Positions 7,799-17,944 are shown, numbered from the stretch's first letter. The stretch is DNA of 64,000 bases from Crossiella sp. S99.2 (GCF_023094165.1 NZ_JALMDK010000012.1:224502-288501), one strand, 5' to 3'. Program-made: numbers and translations. The notes: generated by a model not told the origin, from the letters alone.

Positions 7799-9304
7799 TC
7801 AGCGCACCGCCTTGTCGGCCGGGTTCAGCGCGGTCACGTCGGTGGTGGCGCGCAACCGGATCGAGTAGGCGTGCGCGTCGAACTTGCGGGTGAGCTGCCG
7901 GTAGGTCCAGGTGAAGGTGGGCCACAGCGTGGTGTTGCGGCCCTTCTGGTCCAGGTACCAGCTTTCGCAGCCGCCGGTCAGCCAGACCGTGCCCTGCATC
8001 TGCTTCTGCACCCGGTCGTTGAACTTCTGCACCCGGTCCACCCGCGGGTCGATGTCCACGACCTCCTTGCGCCCCAGCACCTTCAGCGCGTCCATCACGT
8101 AGTTGACCTGCGACTCGATCATGAACACGATCGAGTTGTGGCCGAGGCCGGTGTTCGGGCCGACGAGCATGAACAGGTTGGGGAATCCGGCGATCGTGGT
8201 GCCCTTGTACGCCTCCATGCCCTCCCGCCACGCCTCGCCGAGCCGGACCCCGCCCTTGCCGTAGACCTTCTCCATCGCGGGCGGGTCGGTGGCGTGGAAG
8301 CCGGTGCCGTAGATGATGGTGTCCACCGGGCGCTCGGTGCCGTCCGCGGTGACCACGGAGTTGGCCCGCACCTCGGTGATCCGGTCCGTCACGACGTCCA
8401 CATTGGACTGCGCCAGGGCCGGGTAGTAGTCGTTGGAGATCAGCACCCGCTTGCAGCCCATGGCGAAGGCAGGCAGCAGCTTTTTGCGCAGTTCCTTGTC
8501 CTTGATCGCGCGGAACAGGTTCTTCTTCGCGAACCGCTCACCCATCCGCAGGATCTTGGGCTGCTTGGTGAAGCCGACCACGTAGCTTTCCCGGCCCCAG
8601 TAGATCGCCGCGCGCACCAGGCGCTGTAACGGCGGGAAGGCGCGGAACAGGGCGCGCTCGATCGCGGTGATCGGCCGGTCCCGGCGCGGCATCACCCAGG
8701 GCGCGGTGCGCTGGAACAGGTGCAGCTCGGCCACCTCGGGCTGGATCTTCGGCACGAACTGGATCGCCGAGGCGCCGGTGCCGATCACCGCCACCCGCTT
8801 GCCGGCGAAGTCGTGCTCGTGGTCCCAGCGCGCGGAGTGGAAGGCGTTGCCCTGGAAGGTGTCCAGGCCCTTGATGTCGGGCAGCTGCGGCTCGCACAGC
8901 GGGCCCATGCCGGAGACCAGCACCTTGGCCGCGAACGTGGCCTGGCTGGTGCGCACGATCCACCGGCCGCGCTGCTCGTCCCAGTCGGCCCGCTCCACGT
9001 CGTGGCCGAACCGGATGTGCGGGTACACGCCCTGGTCCCGCGCGGTGCGGCGCAGGTAGCGCCAGATCTCCGGCTGCGGGGAGAACGAGCGGGTCCAGTC
9101 CGGGTTGGGCGCGAAGGAGAAGGAGTACAGGTGCGAGGGCACGTCGCAGGCCGCACCCGGGTAGGTGTTGTCCCGCCAGGTGCCGCCGACCTCCTGCGCG
9201 CGTTCGAGCAGGACGAAGTCGGTGATGCCGCGCTGTTTCATCCGGATGGCCATGGCGAGGCCGGCGAATCCGGTGCCGATGACGGCTACGTGCACCTCGT
9301 GCAT
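7799..9304 (-). CDS. FAD-dependent Baeyer-Villiger-type monooxygenase
   Basis: This is a 501-residue flavoprotein monooxygenase. The FAD-binding GTGFAGLAMA is at the N-terminus, and the NADPH site is VAVIGTGASAIQF. The Baeyer-Villiger fingerprint FxGxxxHxxxW is seen as FQGNAFHSARW. A good ribosome site (AAGGAGG, complement of 9312-9318) precedes the ATG. The enzyme would insert oxygen next to a ketone or oxidise a heteroatom. It is transcribed with the SDR and is divergent from a TetR regulator whose probable operator overlaps the ribosome-site region of this gene, suggesting substrate-inducible expression. Confidence 0.9.
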   Translation of the reverse strand: MHEVHVAVIGTGFAGLAMAIRMKQRGITDFVLLERAQEVGGTWRDNTYPGAACDVPSHLYSFSFAPNPDWTRSFSPQPEIWRYLRRTARDQGVYPHIRFGHDVERADWDEQRGRWIVRTSQATFAAKVLVSGMGPLCEPQLPDIKGLDTFQGNAFHSARWDHEHDFAGKRVAVIGTGASAIQFVPKIQPEVAELHLFQRTAPWVMPRRDRPITAIERALFRAFPPLQRLVRAAIYWGRESYVVGFTKQPKILRMGERFAKKNLFRAIKDKELRKKLLPAFAMGCKRVLISNDYYPALAQSNVDVVTDRITEVRANSVVTADGTERPVDTIIYGTGFHATDPPAMEKVYGKGGVRLGEAWREGMEAYKGTTIAGFPNLFMLVGPNTGLGHNSIVFMIESQVNYVMDALKVLGRKEVVDIDPRVDRVQKFNDRVQKQMQGTVWLTGGCESWYLDQKGRNTTLWPTFTWTYRQLTRKFDAHAYSIRLRATTDVTALNPADKAVR

Positions 9305-9316
9305 GGGTCCGCCTCC

Positions 9317-9371
9317 TTATTGAGTGCTATTCAATAAGCTACTGGTGTTGTTGAACCGAAGTCAATAAGCT
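9317..9371. promoter_or_regulatory. Probable TetR operator between monooxygenase and tetR
   Basis: The divergent gap holds an inverted repeat TTATTGA (9317-9323) / TCAATAA (9331-9337) with a 7-bp centre, and a third half site in TCAATAAGCT at 9362-9371, which repeats 9331-9340 exactly. These AT-rich words stand out in this GC-rich DNA. Their placement over the leader of the monooxygenase and just before the tetR start fits autoregulation and repression by the adjacent TetR. Confidence 0.6.
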
Positions 9372-9378
9372 GGTCGGC

Positions 9379-9999
9379 GTGGCCCAGCGCACTCGTCTCA
9401 GCCCCGACCTCCGGCGGGCTCAGCTGCTCAAACTCGGTGTGGAGCTGCTCAGCACGCGCACCCTGGACGAGCTGTCCATCGACGACCTGGCCGCCGAGGC
9501 AGGCATCTCCACCGGCCTGCTGTTCCACTACTTCGGCTCCAAGCGCGAGTTCCACCTGGCCGTGGCCAGGGCCGCCGCCGCCCAGCTGCTGGACTTCCTG
9601 GCGCCCGACCCGGCGCTGCCGCCGGTGCCCCGGATGCGGCAGAGCCTGATCGGCTTCGTGGACTACGTGACCCAGAACCGGGACGCCTACACCTCGCTGG
9701 TGCGCGGCGCGGCCACCGGCGACGAGGCCATGCGCGCGCTGTTCGAGCAGACCAGGACCGCGATCGCGGAGATCGTGCTGCACAACGTGGACGACCTGGG
9801 CATCGAGCCGACCCCGAAGCTGGCCATGACCGTACGCGGCTGGGTCGCCTTCGCCGAGGAGGTCACCATCACCTGGCTGCGGCAGGAGGAGGTCGACCGG
9901 GACGGGCTGCTGGAACTCCTCGAACGCGGGTTCTTCCAGCTCGCCATGGTCGCGGTCGGGGTGGACGCGGTCGCGCCGTACCTGCCTGATCTGTCCTGA
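9379..9999 (+). CDS. TetR-family repressor of the SDR/monooxygenase operon
   Basis: This 206-residue protein has an N-terminal TetR helix-turn-helix (residues about 12-58, LSIDDLAAEAGISTGLLFHYFGSKREF) and a helical ligand-binding C-terminus. The start is a GTG at 9379 with no clear ribosome site, so the transcript may be leaderless. It is divergent from the monooxygenase-SDR operon, and the intervening inverted repeats make that operon its likely target. The ligand is not predictable. Confidence 0.9.
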   Translation: MAQRTRLSPDLRRAQLLKLGVELLSTRTLDELSIDDLAAEAGISTGLLFHYFGSKREFHLAVARAAAAQLLDFLAPDPALPPVPRMRQSLIGFVDYVTQNRDAYTSLVRGAATGDEAMRALFEQTRTAIAEIVLHNVDDLGIEPTPKLAMTVRGWVAFAEEVTITWLRQEEVDRDGLLELLERGFFQLAMVAVGVDAVAPYLPDLS

Positions 10000-10066
10000 T
10001 TCAGCCGGATCCGGGCAACCGGACCGCTCATCCGGTCGGATGAGTCGCGGTGCTACCGTCAATGCC

Positions 10067-10465
10067 GTGCGCAGCCGGTACCTGAGCCCTGGATGGCTGG
10101 CCGGGCATGTCCTGGTGCTGGTGGTCGCGCTGGTGTGCGGCTGGCTCGGCTGGTGGCAGCTCGAACGGGCGCTGTCCAGCACCGGCAGCGGCCTGAACCT
10201 GGGTTACGCGTTGCAGTGGCCGCTGTTCGGCATCTTCGGCATCGTCGGCTGGATCCGGTTCCTGCGCATGGAATCCACTCGCGCGGACGAGGACGAGGCC
10301 CCCGAAACGTCCGAACCCGCGGCGGAGCAGCCTGCCGAGCCGGTGGCGGAGAAGTGGCTGCCAGGGCGGCCCAAGCCAGCGGCCCAGGACGCGGACATCG
10401 ACCCCGAGCTGGCGGAGTACAACCGCTACCTCAAGCAGAAGGCGGAACAGTGGCAACAAAGGTGA
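10067..10465 (+). CDS. Small membrane protein of unknown function
   Basis: This is a 132-residue protein with two hydrophobic segments near the N-terminus (LAGHVLVLVVALVCGWLGWWQLERA, then ALQWPLFGIFGIVGWIRFL), followed by an acidic, proline/alanine-rich cytoplasmic tail ending in a charged helix. GTG 10067 (RSRYLSPGW) is preferred; an ATG at 10040 is an alternative. The first segment (GWWQLERA) recalls the N-terminus of SURF1-like proteins, but the rest does not. It overlaps the DUF3817 gene by 16 bp, an arrangement I believe is conserved in actinomycetes. No function can be assigned. Confidence 0.7.
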   Translation: MRSRYLSPGWLAGHVLVLVVALVCGWLGWWQLERALSSTGSGLNLGYALQWPLFGIFGIVGWIRFLRMESTRADEDEAPETSEPAAEQPAEPVAEKWLPGRPKPAAQDADIDPELAEYNRYLKQKAEQWQQR

Positions 10466-10770
10466 AGCCCGGAACCCTGTCCCGGTTCCGGATCATGGCC
10501 TACATCGTGGGCGTCGGCCTGCTCGCGCTGGTGCTGGTGGCCATGCCGTTGAAGTACTTCGCGGACATGCCGCTGCTGGTCGCCTTCATCGGCCCCATTC
10601 ACGGCTTCCTCTACGCCGTCTACCTGGTGCTGGCCTTCGACCTGGCGCTCAAGGGCAAGTGGTCGATCGGCGGCACCCTGCTGGTGCTGCTGGCCGGGAC
10701 GGTGCCGTTCCTGTCCTTCGTGGCCGAGCGCTGGGTGACCCGCAAGGTCCAGGCGGGCGAGAAGATCTAG
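10450..10770 (+). CDS. DUF3817 membrane protein
   Basis: This 106-residue integral membrane protein has three hydrophobic segments. It carries the DUF3817 pattern RFRIMAYIVGVGLLALVLVAMPLKY followed by IGPIHGFLYAVYLVLAFDLA. The start is a GTG at 10450 within the end of the upstream membrane protein gene. The domain is widespread in actinobacteria and its function is unknown. It ends 12 bp before a converging TetR gene. Confidence 0.85.
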   Translation: MATKVKPGTLSRFRIMAYIVGVGLLALVLVAMPLKYFADMPLLVAFIGPIHGFLYAVYLVLAFDLALKGKWSIGGTLLVLLAGTVPFLSFVAERWVTRKVQAGEKI

Positions 10771-10782
10771 CCGGGTCGCGGT

Positions 10783-11550
10783 CTAGCCGGCGGCCCGCTG
10801 GCGGACCAGCACCTCGACCCCGTCGAGGACCCTGGCCAGCCCGAACTCGAAGGCGTGCGCCGGGTCGACCGCGCCGCCGTGCTGCATGCCCGCGGCCTGG
10901 CCGACCCGGCTGGCCACGGGGTAGCGCGCCGGGTCCAGGACCTTGCTCAGCAGCGGGGCGTGCGCCTGCCACCACTGCTCGTCGGTGACGCCGCTGCGCT
11001 GGTTGGCCACCTCGATCTCGGCGGCGTTGCGCACCGCGCTGTGCACGTAGTCCAGGACCAGCCACAGCACCGAGTCCATCTCGACGTCGCTGAGGCCGAT
11101 GCCGTCGATGGCGCTGAGTTCGTGGTCGTACTTGGCGGTCACGTTCGGGCCCAGCACCGGGCGGCTCATCAGCACGTGCGGCAGCCAGGCGTGCCGCTGG
11201 TAGAGGGCCTGGTTCTGCCGGGCCACGTGTTCGAGCCGGTCGCGCCAGCCGCCGTCGGGGTGCGTGTGGGGGAGTTCGCCGAAGACGGTGTCCAGCATGA
11301 CGTCGATCAGCTCGCCCTTGCCGGGCACGTAGGTGTAGAGCGACATGGTGCCCACGCCCAGTTCCTCGGCCACCCGGCGCATGGACAGCGCGCTCAGGCC
11401 CTCGGTGTCGGCGACCTCGATCGCGGTGCGCACGATCCGGTCCACGTTCAGCTCGGGTTTGCCCTTGCGGCTGGCCCGTTCGCTGGTGCGCCACAACAGG
11501 GCCAGGCTGCGCGCCGGGTCCCCGTGGCCGCTGTACTCGATGTTCGCCAT
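10783..11550 (-). CDS. TetR-family transcriptional regulator (TetR_C-type)
   Basis: This 255-residue regulator has its helix-turn-helix at residues about 36-85 (NVDRIVRTAIEVADTEG, then LGVGTMSLYTYVPGKGELI). The C-terminal half resembles the tetracycline-repressor-type ligand domain. A 30-residue N-terminal extension precedes the DNA-binding domain, as is common in this subgroup. It has no divergent partner in the window, and its target is not evident. Confidence 0.87.
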   Translation of the reverse strand: MANIEYSGHGDPARSLALLWRTSERASRKGKPELNVDRIVRTAIEVADTEGLSALSMRRVAEELGVGTMSLYTYVPGKGELIDVMLDTVFGELPHTHPDGGWRDRLEHVARQNQALYQRHAWLPHVLMSRPVLGPNVTAKYDHELSAIDGIGLSDVEMDSVLWLVLDYVHSAVRNAAEIEVANQRSGVTDEQWWQAHAPLLSKVLDPARYPVASRVGQAAGMQHGGAVDPAHAFEFGLARVLDGVEVLVRQRAAG

Positions 11551-11588
11551 GGCCGGATCAGCCTAGCCGGAGCCGGGCCGGGCCCGGT

Positions 11589-11990
11589 TCAGATCGGCGC
11601 GGCCAGCGCCTCTTCCAGGGTTTCCCGCAGGTCGAACAGGGTGTTGAGGCCGGTGGTGGCCAGCGGCCGGAACACGGTGCGGTTGCCGGCCACCAGGCGC
11701 AGCGCGGTGCCCTTGCCCTGCGCCGCCTCACGTGCTTCGACCAGCGCGGCCAGTCCGCTGGAGCCGAGGAAGGAGACCCCGCTCAGGTCGATCACCAGCA
11801 GCGGGCGGCTGGTCGCGAGCTGTTCGTCGATGCCGGACTTGAGCAGCGGGGTGGTCAGCAGGTCGACCTCGCCGCCGACCTTGAGCACCCCGGCTGACTC
11901 GGTGGAGGCCGCCGAGTCCAGGTTGATCAGCGCTGCCGCGCGGGCCTGGTCCTCTGGGTACTCGCCGGCCGTCGCCACTGCGTCCTCCAC
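11589..11990 (-). CDS. STAS-domain anti-anti-sigma factor
   Basis: This 133-residue protein is a SpoIIAA/RsbV-like STAS domain. The phosphorylatable serine lies in the motif DLSGVSFLGSSGLAALVEA. In partner switching the dephosphorylated form binds an anti-sigma kinase and releases a sigma factor. The GTG at 11990 is used here; a second GTG at 11978 has a better ribosome site (GGAGG five bases upstream) and may be the true start. It is divergent from a PP2C phosphatase/ATPase/STAS protein, its natural functional partner. Confidence 0.88.
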   Translation of the reverse strand: MEDAVATAGEYPEDQARAAALINLDSAASTESAGVLKVGGEVDLLTTPLLKSGIDEQLATSRPLLVIDLSGVSFLGSSGLAALVEAREAAQGKGTALRLVAGNRTVFRPLATTGLNTLFDLRETLEEALAAPI

Positions 11991-12116
11991 TGAAGCTTCC
12001 CGAAGTGAACAGGCGTTTCACTTTTACCGTAGGCAGCTACGGGGTAAGGCACAACATAGCCGGGGCAGGTGCCACCGGTGTGGTCGGTGGGCGAACCGCC
12101 GCGCAGGAAGGCCGGG

Positions 12117-13628
12117 ATGGTGACTGGTGAGCGGGTGGGGCGCGAGGACGCCGAGGGTGACCTGCCGCGCGGGCTCCGGCCGGATCTGACCAGGGTCCTG
12201 CAGGACAGCCTGCTGCCCACCGCGCTGCCGGTGCTGCCGGGGGCCCGGCTGGCCGCCCGCTACGCCACCGCCGGTTCGGCGCTGAGCGCGGGCGGGGACT
12301 GGTACGACGCGATCAGCCTCGGCGACGGCAGGCTGGCGCTCAGTGTCGGCGATGTGGTGGGCAGCGGACCGGCGGCGGCCGCGGTGATGGGCCAGCTGCG
12401 CAGCGCGCTGTCGGCCTACCTGCTGGCCGGGATGGAACTGGCCGAGGTGATCACCCGGCTGGGTGAGTTCGCCCGCCGGGTCCCGGGGGCCGCCGGCGCC
12501 ACCGCCTGTGTGGCCGTGCTCGATCCGGCCCTGGGCGAACTGAGCTACACCAGCGCCGCGCATCCGCCGATCGTGCGGGCCCGGCCGGGTGCCAAGGCCG
12601 TTTTCCTGCCCAGGGCCGCGGGCAATCCGCTGGCGCTCGGCGACGGCGATTTCGAGCTGCGCCGGGCCCTGGTCGAACCCGGTGACCTGGTGGTCCTCTA
12701 CTCCGACGGCGCGGTGGACCGCTCCGGCAGGCCGCCGCAACGCGGCGCGGCCGGACTGCTGGCCTGTGCCGCGGAGATCGCCGCCGACCAGGAGGCCACC
12801 GTGGACGCCTGCTGCGACCGGCTGCTGGGCGCGCTGCTGCCCGCCGGCCCGCCGGTCGACGACCTCGCGTTGCTGTTGCTGCGGGTGCGCGAACCGCATG
12901 CCCCGCTGAACCGGACCGTGCCCGGCCGTTCCGACCAGCTGGGCGTGCTGCGCCGGGAGCTGCGGGACTGGCTGGCCGAGCGGGAGATCGACGGCGAGGA
13001 CGCGCTGGCGGTGCAGATCGCGGTCGGCGAGGCCACCGCGAACGCGGTCGAGCACGCCTACACCGGGTCCGAATCCGGCCCGGTCACGCTGACCGCCGAA
13101 CTGGATCCGGCCGGCACCCTGCTGCTCTCGATCACCGACGCCGGGAGCTGGCGGGTGCCGGAGGAGGACCCGCGCGGGCGGGGCCGCGGACTGCTGCTGA
13201 TGCAGGCCGCGATGGATTCGGTGCGGGTGCGGCACAGCGAGGCGGGCACCACGGTGGAACTGCGCCGCAGGCTGGGCGCCGGGCCTGGCCGGGAGGTCGA
13301 ACCCGGCCTGGACGAGCTGGCCGTGGCGATCGAGACCGGCCCGGACGGCCCGGTGGTGCGGCTGCGCGGCGTGGTCGACTCCACCACCGTCGACCTGCTG
13401 CAGCCGGTGCTGCGCCGGACCGGCCGGGGCGGCGCGCTGGAGCTGACCGTGGACCTGGCCCAGGTCGGTTACCTGGCCAGCGCCGGGGTCAAGATGTTCT
13501 TCGAGCTGGCCGCCGAGGCCGCCGCGGCAGGCGGTCGGCTGGTGCTGTGCGCCCCGCCGGGGACCTCGGCAGGCTACGTCGCCCGGCTCACCGGCCTGGA
13601 CGCCTACGTCGAGGTGCGGACACGCTGA
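12117..13628 (+). CDS. SpoIIE-type PP2C phosphatase fused to HATPase and STAS domains
   Basis: This 503-residue three-domain signalling protein begins with a PP2C/SpoIIE phosphatase (residues about 20-250: AGGDWYDAI, VGDVVGSGPAAA and PVDDLALLLLRV supply metal-binding aspartates). An RsbW-like histidine-kinase ATPase follows (about 275-390, AVGEATANAVEHAY N-box). A STAS domain is last (about 400-503, LASAGVKMFFELA). In this STAS copy the usual phospho-serine loop reads YLASAG. ATG 12117 was chosen for the AGGAAGG ribosome site just upstream. One polypeptide thus carries phosphatase, kinase and antagonist functions of a partner-switch. Confidence 0.9.
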   Translation: MVTGERVGREDAEGDLPRGLRPDLTRVLQDSLLPTALPVLPGARLAARYATAGSALSAGGDWYDAISLGDGRLALSVGDVVGSGPAAAAVMGQLRSALSAYLLAGMELAEVITRLGEFARRVPGAAGATACVAVLDPALGELSYTSAAHPPIVRARPGAKAVFLPRAAGNPLALGDGDFELRRALVEPGDLVVLYSDGAVDRSGRPPQRGAAGLLACAAEIAADQEATVDACCDRLLGALLPAGPPVDDLALLLLRVREPHAPLNRTVPGRSDQLGVLRRELRDWLAEREIDGEDALAVQIAVGEATANAVEHAYTGSESGPVTLTAELDPAGTLLLSITDAGSWRVPEEDPRGRGRGLLLMQAAMDSVRVRHSEAGTTVELRRRLGAGPGREVEPGLDELAVAIETGPDGPVVRLRGVVDSTTVDLLQPVLRRTGRGGALELTVDLAQVGYLASAGVKMFFELAAEAAAAGGRLVLCAPPGTSAGYVARLTGLDAYVEVRTR

Positions 13629-13681
13629 ACGCGACACCGGCCGGCGAGGCCGCATCCAGCGTGCCCACTCCCCGCACCGGC

Positions 13682-13936
13682 TCAGTCGGTGCCGAAGGTC
13701 TGGTCCCCCGGGGTCTGGCTGCTGCGGAAGTCGGTGATGGCCGTCTTGGCCGCGAACACCGCCGCGACCGCCTGCCCCACGGCGACCGCCCCCTTCACGC
13801 TGACCAGGTTCTTCTCCTTGGTCAGCCGGATCAGCAGCCGGACCGTGTTGATCGCCGAGACCGCGGCGAAGGCCAGCTTCAGCACACCCTGGAGCAGTTC
13901 GAGCTTGTCCACAGTGGACTTGGCCTTGTTTTCCAT
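13682..13936 (-). CDS. Small hypothetical protein
   Basis: This 84-residue protein, MENKAKSTVDKLELL at the start, has a central helical stretch (KLAFAAVSAINTVRLLIRL) and a second apolar helix (GAVAVGQAVAAVFAAKTAI). The AGGAGG ribosome site seven bases before ATG 13936 strongly supports expression. It is divergent from the receiver-phosphatase gene (12 bp between starts) and converges on the PP2C protein gene. I do not recognise a family. Helix pattern and charge suggest a small membrane-associated protein. A weak hairpin (GCACCG/CGGTGC, 13674-13692) overlaps its 3' end. Confidence 0.65.
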   Translation of the reverse strand: MENKAKSTVDKLELLQGVLKLAFAAVSAINTVRLLIRLTKEKNLVSVKGAVAVGQAVAAVFAAKTAITDFRSSQTPGDQTFGTD

Positions 13937-13948
13937 CCGGCTCCTCCT

Positions 13949-15234
13949 ATGACGACGGCTACAGAAAGCTCGGGTACCCCCATGGCCGGCCCGCACTCCG
14001 CTCCGGCACTCGCGTCACCCGCTGCGTATTCTCCGGGGGACGAGGGAGGCAGGCCGGAGGTGGGTGACCCACGGGGCGACGGGCGGCTCTCGATCGTGCT
14101 GGTCGAGGACGATCGCGGGGACGCGTTCCTGGTCGAGGAGCTGCTCGCGGAGGCCGGGCTGAGCGTGGACCTGCACTGGGCGCGCAGCGTCACGGACGCA
14201 CGCCCGTACCTGCGGCCAGGCGTGCACTGCGTGCTGCTGGACCTCAACCTGCCCGACGCCGAGGGACTCCAGGCCCTGCACACCGTGCTGGAGCGGGTGC
14301 CGGGCGCGGCCATCCTGGTGCTCACCGGGCACAGCGACGAGCAGCGCGGCGTGCGCGCGGTGGCCGCGGGCGCGCAGGACTACCTGGTCAAGGGGCAGGT
14401 CGACGGTGTCCTGCTGGCCAAGGCGATCCGGTTCTCGGTGGAGCGCAAGCGGGTCGAGGAGGGCCTGCGCAAACTGCGCGAGGCCGAACTGCTCGCCCAG
14501 GAGAACTCCCGGCTGGAACGCGGTCTGCTGCCCACCCCGTTGCTGGCCGACCCGCGGATCGGCCACCGCACCCGGTACCGGCCCGGCCGCAGTCAGACCC
14601 TGGTCGGCGGCGATTTCTACGACCTGGTCGAGGCCGACGACGGCACCCTGTTCGCGCTGATCGGCGATGTCTCCGGGCACGGGCCGGACGAGGCCGCGCT
14701 GGGCGTGTGCCTGCGCGCGGGCTGGCGGACCCTGGTGCTGGCCGAGACCCCGCCGGAACGGATGCTGCCCGCGCTCAACCGCAAGATCATCCGGCATCCG
14801 TACCCGCGGCTGGTGTTCGCCACCGTGTGCATGCTGGTCATCTCGCCGGACCGGCGGATCGCGCAGCAGTACCTGGCCGGGCACCCGCCGCCGATCGCGC
14901 TGGCCGGTGCGGACACCCGGCAGTTGCCGGAGCGGCCGAGCGGGCCCGCGCTGGGCATCTTCGAGCGCGGCGAGTGGCCGGCGCTGCGGCTGGAGCTGCC
15001 GCCGGAGTGGACCCTGCTGCTCTACACCGACGGGCTGTTCGAGGGCCGGACCGGGCGGGGCCGGGAACGGCTCGGCGAGGACGGCCTGGTCCGGTTGCTG
15101 CGGGCGCGCCCGCGACCCGGCCCCGATCCCGCGCACTGGCTGGACGAGGTGATCAACGAGGTGCAGCAGCTCAACGGCGGCCCGCTCACCGACGACGTGG
15201 CGCTGCTGCAACTGTCCTTCCGTCCCGCCGCCGG

Positions 15235-15238
<4 letters not shown>
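13949..15238 (+). CDS. Response regulator receiver fused to PP2C (SpoIIE) phosphatase
   Basis: This protein of about 429 residues has an N-terminal receiver domain (SIVLVEDDRGDAF acidic pocket, LLDLNLPDAEG phospho-aspartate, YLVKGQVD lysine). A coiled-coil linker (RKRVEEGLRKLREAELLAQEN) connects it to a SpoIIE-type phosphatase (VGGDFYDLVEADDG, IGDVSGHGPDEA, LTDDVALLQL). The start is uncertain: ATG 13949, or GTG 14060, which has a good ribosome site (GGGAGG) and would remove a low-complexity leader. The stop overlaps the next ATG (ATGA), so it is co-translated with the histidine kinase that probably phosphorylates it. Confidence 0.9.
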
Positions 15239-16814
<1,576 letters not shown>

Positions 16815-16818
<4 letters not shown>

Positions 16819-17264
16819 TCGATCCGTCCATCAGCCGCCCCATCGAGGTCCTGCTGGTCGAGGACGATCCCGGTGATGTGCTGATGACCACCGAGGCATT
16901 CGAGGAGAACAAGGTCGGCAACCGGCTGCACGTGGTCAGCGACGGCGTGGCCGCGATGGCCTTCCTGCGCCGCGAGGGCGAGTACGCCCAGGCCCCGCGT
17001 CCGGATCTGGTGCTGCTGGACCTCAACCTGCCCAAGATGGACGGCAGGGAGGTGCTCTCGGAGATCAAGAACGACCCGGCGCTGCGCCGGATCCCGGTGG
17101 TGATCCTGACGACCTCGGAGGCCGAGGAGGACGTGCTGCGCAGCTACCAGCTGCACGCCAACGCCTATGTCACCAAGCCGGTGGACTTCGAGCAGTTCGT
17201 GAAGGTGGTCCGGCAGGTGGACGACTTCTTCCTCACCGTGGTCCGGCTGCCCCGCGGCGACTGA
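16815..17264 (+). CDS. CheY-like (Rcp1-type) response regulator
   Basis: This stand-alone receiver of 149 residues has the acidic pair in LLVEDDPGDVLM, the phosphorylated aspartate in LVLLDLNLPKMDG, a conserved threonine in VILTTS and a lysine in YVTKPVDF. It has no output domain, so it probably acts by protein contact or as a phosphate shuttle between the upstream kinase and the PP2C proteins. The GTG start overlaps the kinase stop (GTGA). It ends the plus-strand signalling operon; the MazF gene converges 3 bp away. Confidence 0.93.
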
Positions 17265-17267
17265 GGT

Positions 17268-17612
17268 TCAGACGCCGAGCACCCGGCGCAGCCCGGCGTC
17301 CACATCGCGCATCAGCCCGCTCGGCACCTGACCGACCCCGTCGTCCAGGTCGGTCTTGTTCAGCGTGACCAGCGCGGTCACGTTGACCACGGAGTCCTTG
17401 GGCAGCCCGGAGGCGGCCGCGGGCAGGAACACATTGCCTGGAGCCACGGCCAGTTTCGTGTTCGAGCTGACCACCGCGACGAGCACGGTGGCCAGTCTGC
17501 TCGCGTTGTAGGGGTCGGACTGCACCACGAGCACCGGGCGGCGCTTGGCCGGGCGGGAGCCCTCGGCCTCGCCCAGATCGGCCCAGTGCACGGTGCCGCG
17601 TTCGATCACCAC
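17268..17612 (-). CDS. mazF: MazF/PemK-type endoribonuclease toxin
   Basis: This 114-residue protein has the MazF fold pattern: RGTVHWADLGEAEGSRPAKRRPVLVVQSD near the N-terminus with the catalytic arginine region, a central VLVAVVSSNTKL strand and VVNVTALVTLNKTDL. The length is typical. Its start lies inside the antitoxin gene, either GTG 17612 or the adjacent GTG 17609 that makes a GTGA coupling. The predicted activity is sequence-specific mRNA cleavage, blocked by the upstream antitoxin. Confidence 0.9.
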   Translation of the reverse strand: MVIERGTVHWADLGEAEGSRPAKRRPVLVVQSDPYNASRLATVLVAVVSSNTKLAVAPGNVFLPAAASGLPKDSVVNVTALVTLNKTDLDDGVGQVPSGLMRDVDAGLRRVLGV

Positions 17613-17869
17613 TCGTCGTCCGTCCCGGCCAGGTGGCGGCGACCGGCGGCGACCGCGGCCCCGGTGGCCTCGTCCTCTCCCTGGATCAACCGCAGTGAGC
17701 CGTTGATCTGATTGGTCAGTGATTCGTTGTCGAGTTGATCCAGATAAAGGCGTGCGGCTCGGGTGAAGAACTCCGACCGGGTCACACCCAGCCGGTTCGC
17801 GTACACCTCTACCTGGAGAAACGTCTCCCGTGGCACAGAGATCGCAGTTTTAGTGCTTAACTTCGTCAT
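17606..17869 (-). CDS. mazE: Ribbon-helix-helix antitoxin (MazE-like)
   Basis: This 87-residue protein has an N-terminal ribbon-helix-helix DNA-binding domain (KTAISVPRETFLQVEVYANRLG, then TRSEFFTRAARLYLD) and a flexible acidic C-terminal tail ending in AGTDDEW, as expected for a segment that wraps the toxin. It is first in the minus-strand operon and overlaps mazF by 7 bp. A perfect 7-3-7 palindrome eight bases before its start codon is the likely autoregulatory site. Confidence 0.88.
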   Translation of the reverse strand: MTKLSTKTAISVPRETFLQVEVYANRLGVTRSEFFTRAARLYLDQLDNESLTNQINGSLRLIQGEDEATGAAVAAGRRHLAGTDDEW

Positions 17870-17876
17870 GGCACGA

Positions 17877-17893
17877 GTATAACCAAGTTATAC
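17877..17893. promoter_or_regulatory. Palindromic operator/promoter of mazEF
   Basis: GTATAAC-CAA-GTTATAC is a perfect inverted repeat ending 8 bp before the mazE ATG. Read on the minus strand it contains TATACT, a good -10 box about 11 bases from the start codon. The message may therefore be nearly leaderless, and a bound ribbon-helix-helix dimer pair would block the promoter directly. Confidence 0.65.
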
Positions 17894-17902
17894 CGCTGAT
17901 GA

Positions 17903-17929
17903 CACCCCCGTCAGGCTGCGACGGGGGTG
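17903..17929 (-). terminator. Terminator hairpin of the GH3 gene
   Basis: A perfect 10-bp stem (CACCCCCGTC / GACGGGGGTG) with a 7-base loop lies 15 bp after the GH3 stop codon at 17945. It separates the glycosidase transcript from the mazEF promoter downstream. There is no U-tract, as is common in actinomycetes. Confidence 0.7.
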
Positions 17930-17944
17930 CCGCCGATCAGCGTG

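Noticed and set aside
6979..9999. A secondary-metabolite cluster around the monooxygenase and SDR
   Set aside because: There is no scaffold synthase, carrier protein or tailoring set nearby; the trio with TetR is a simple catabolic or detoxification unit.
13674..13692. Terminator between the PP2C fusion gene and the small hypothetical gene
   Set aside because: The stem is only 6 bp and overlaps the coding end of the hypothetical gene, so it is too weak to list as a terminator.
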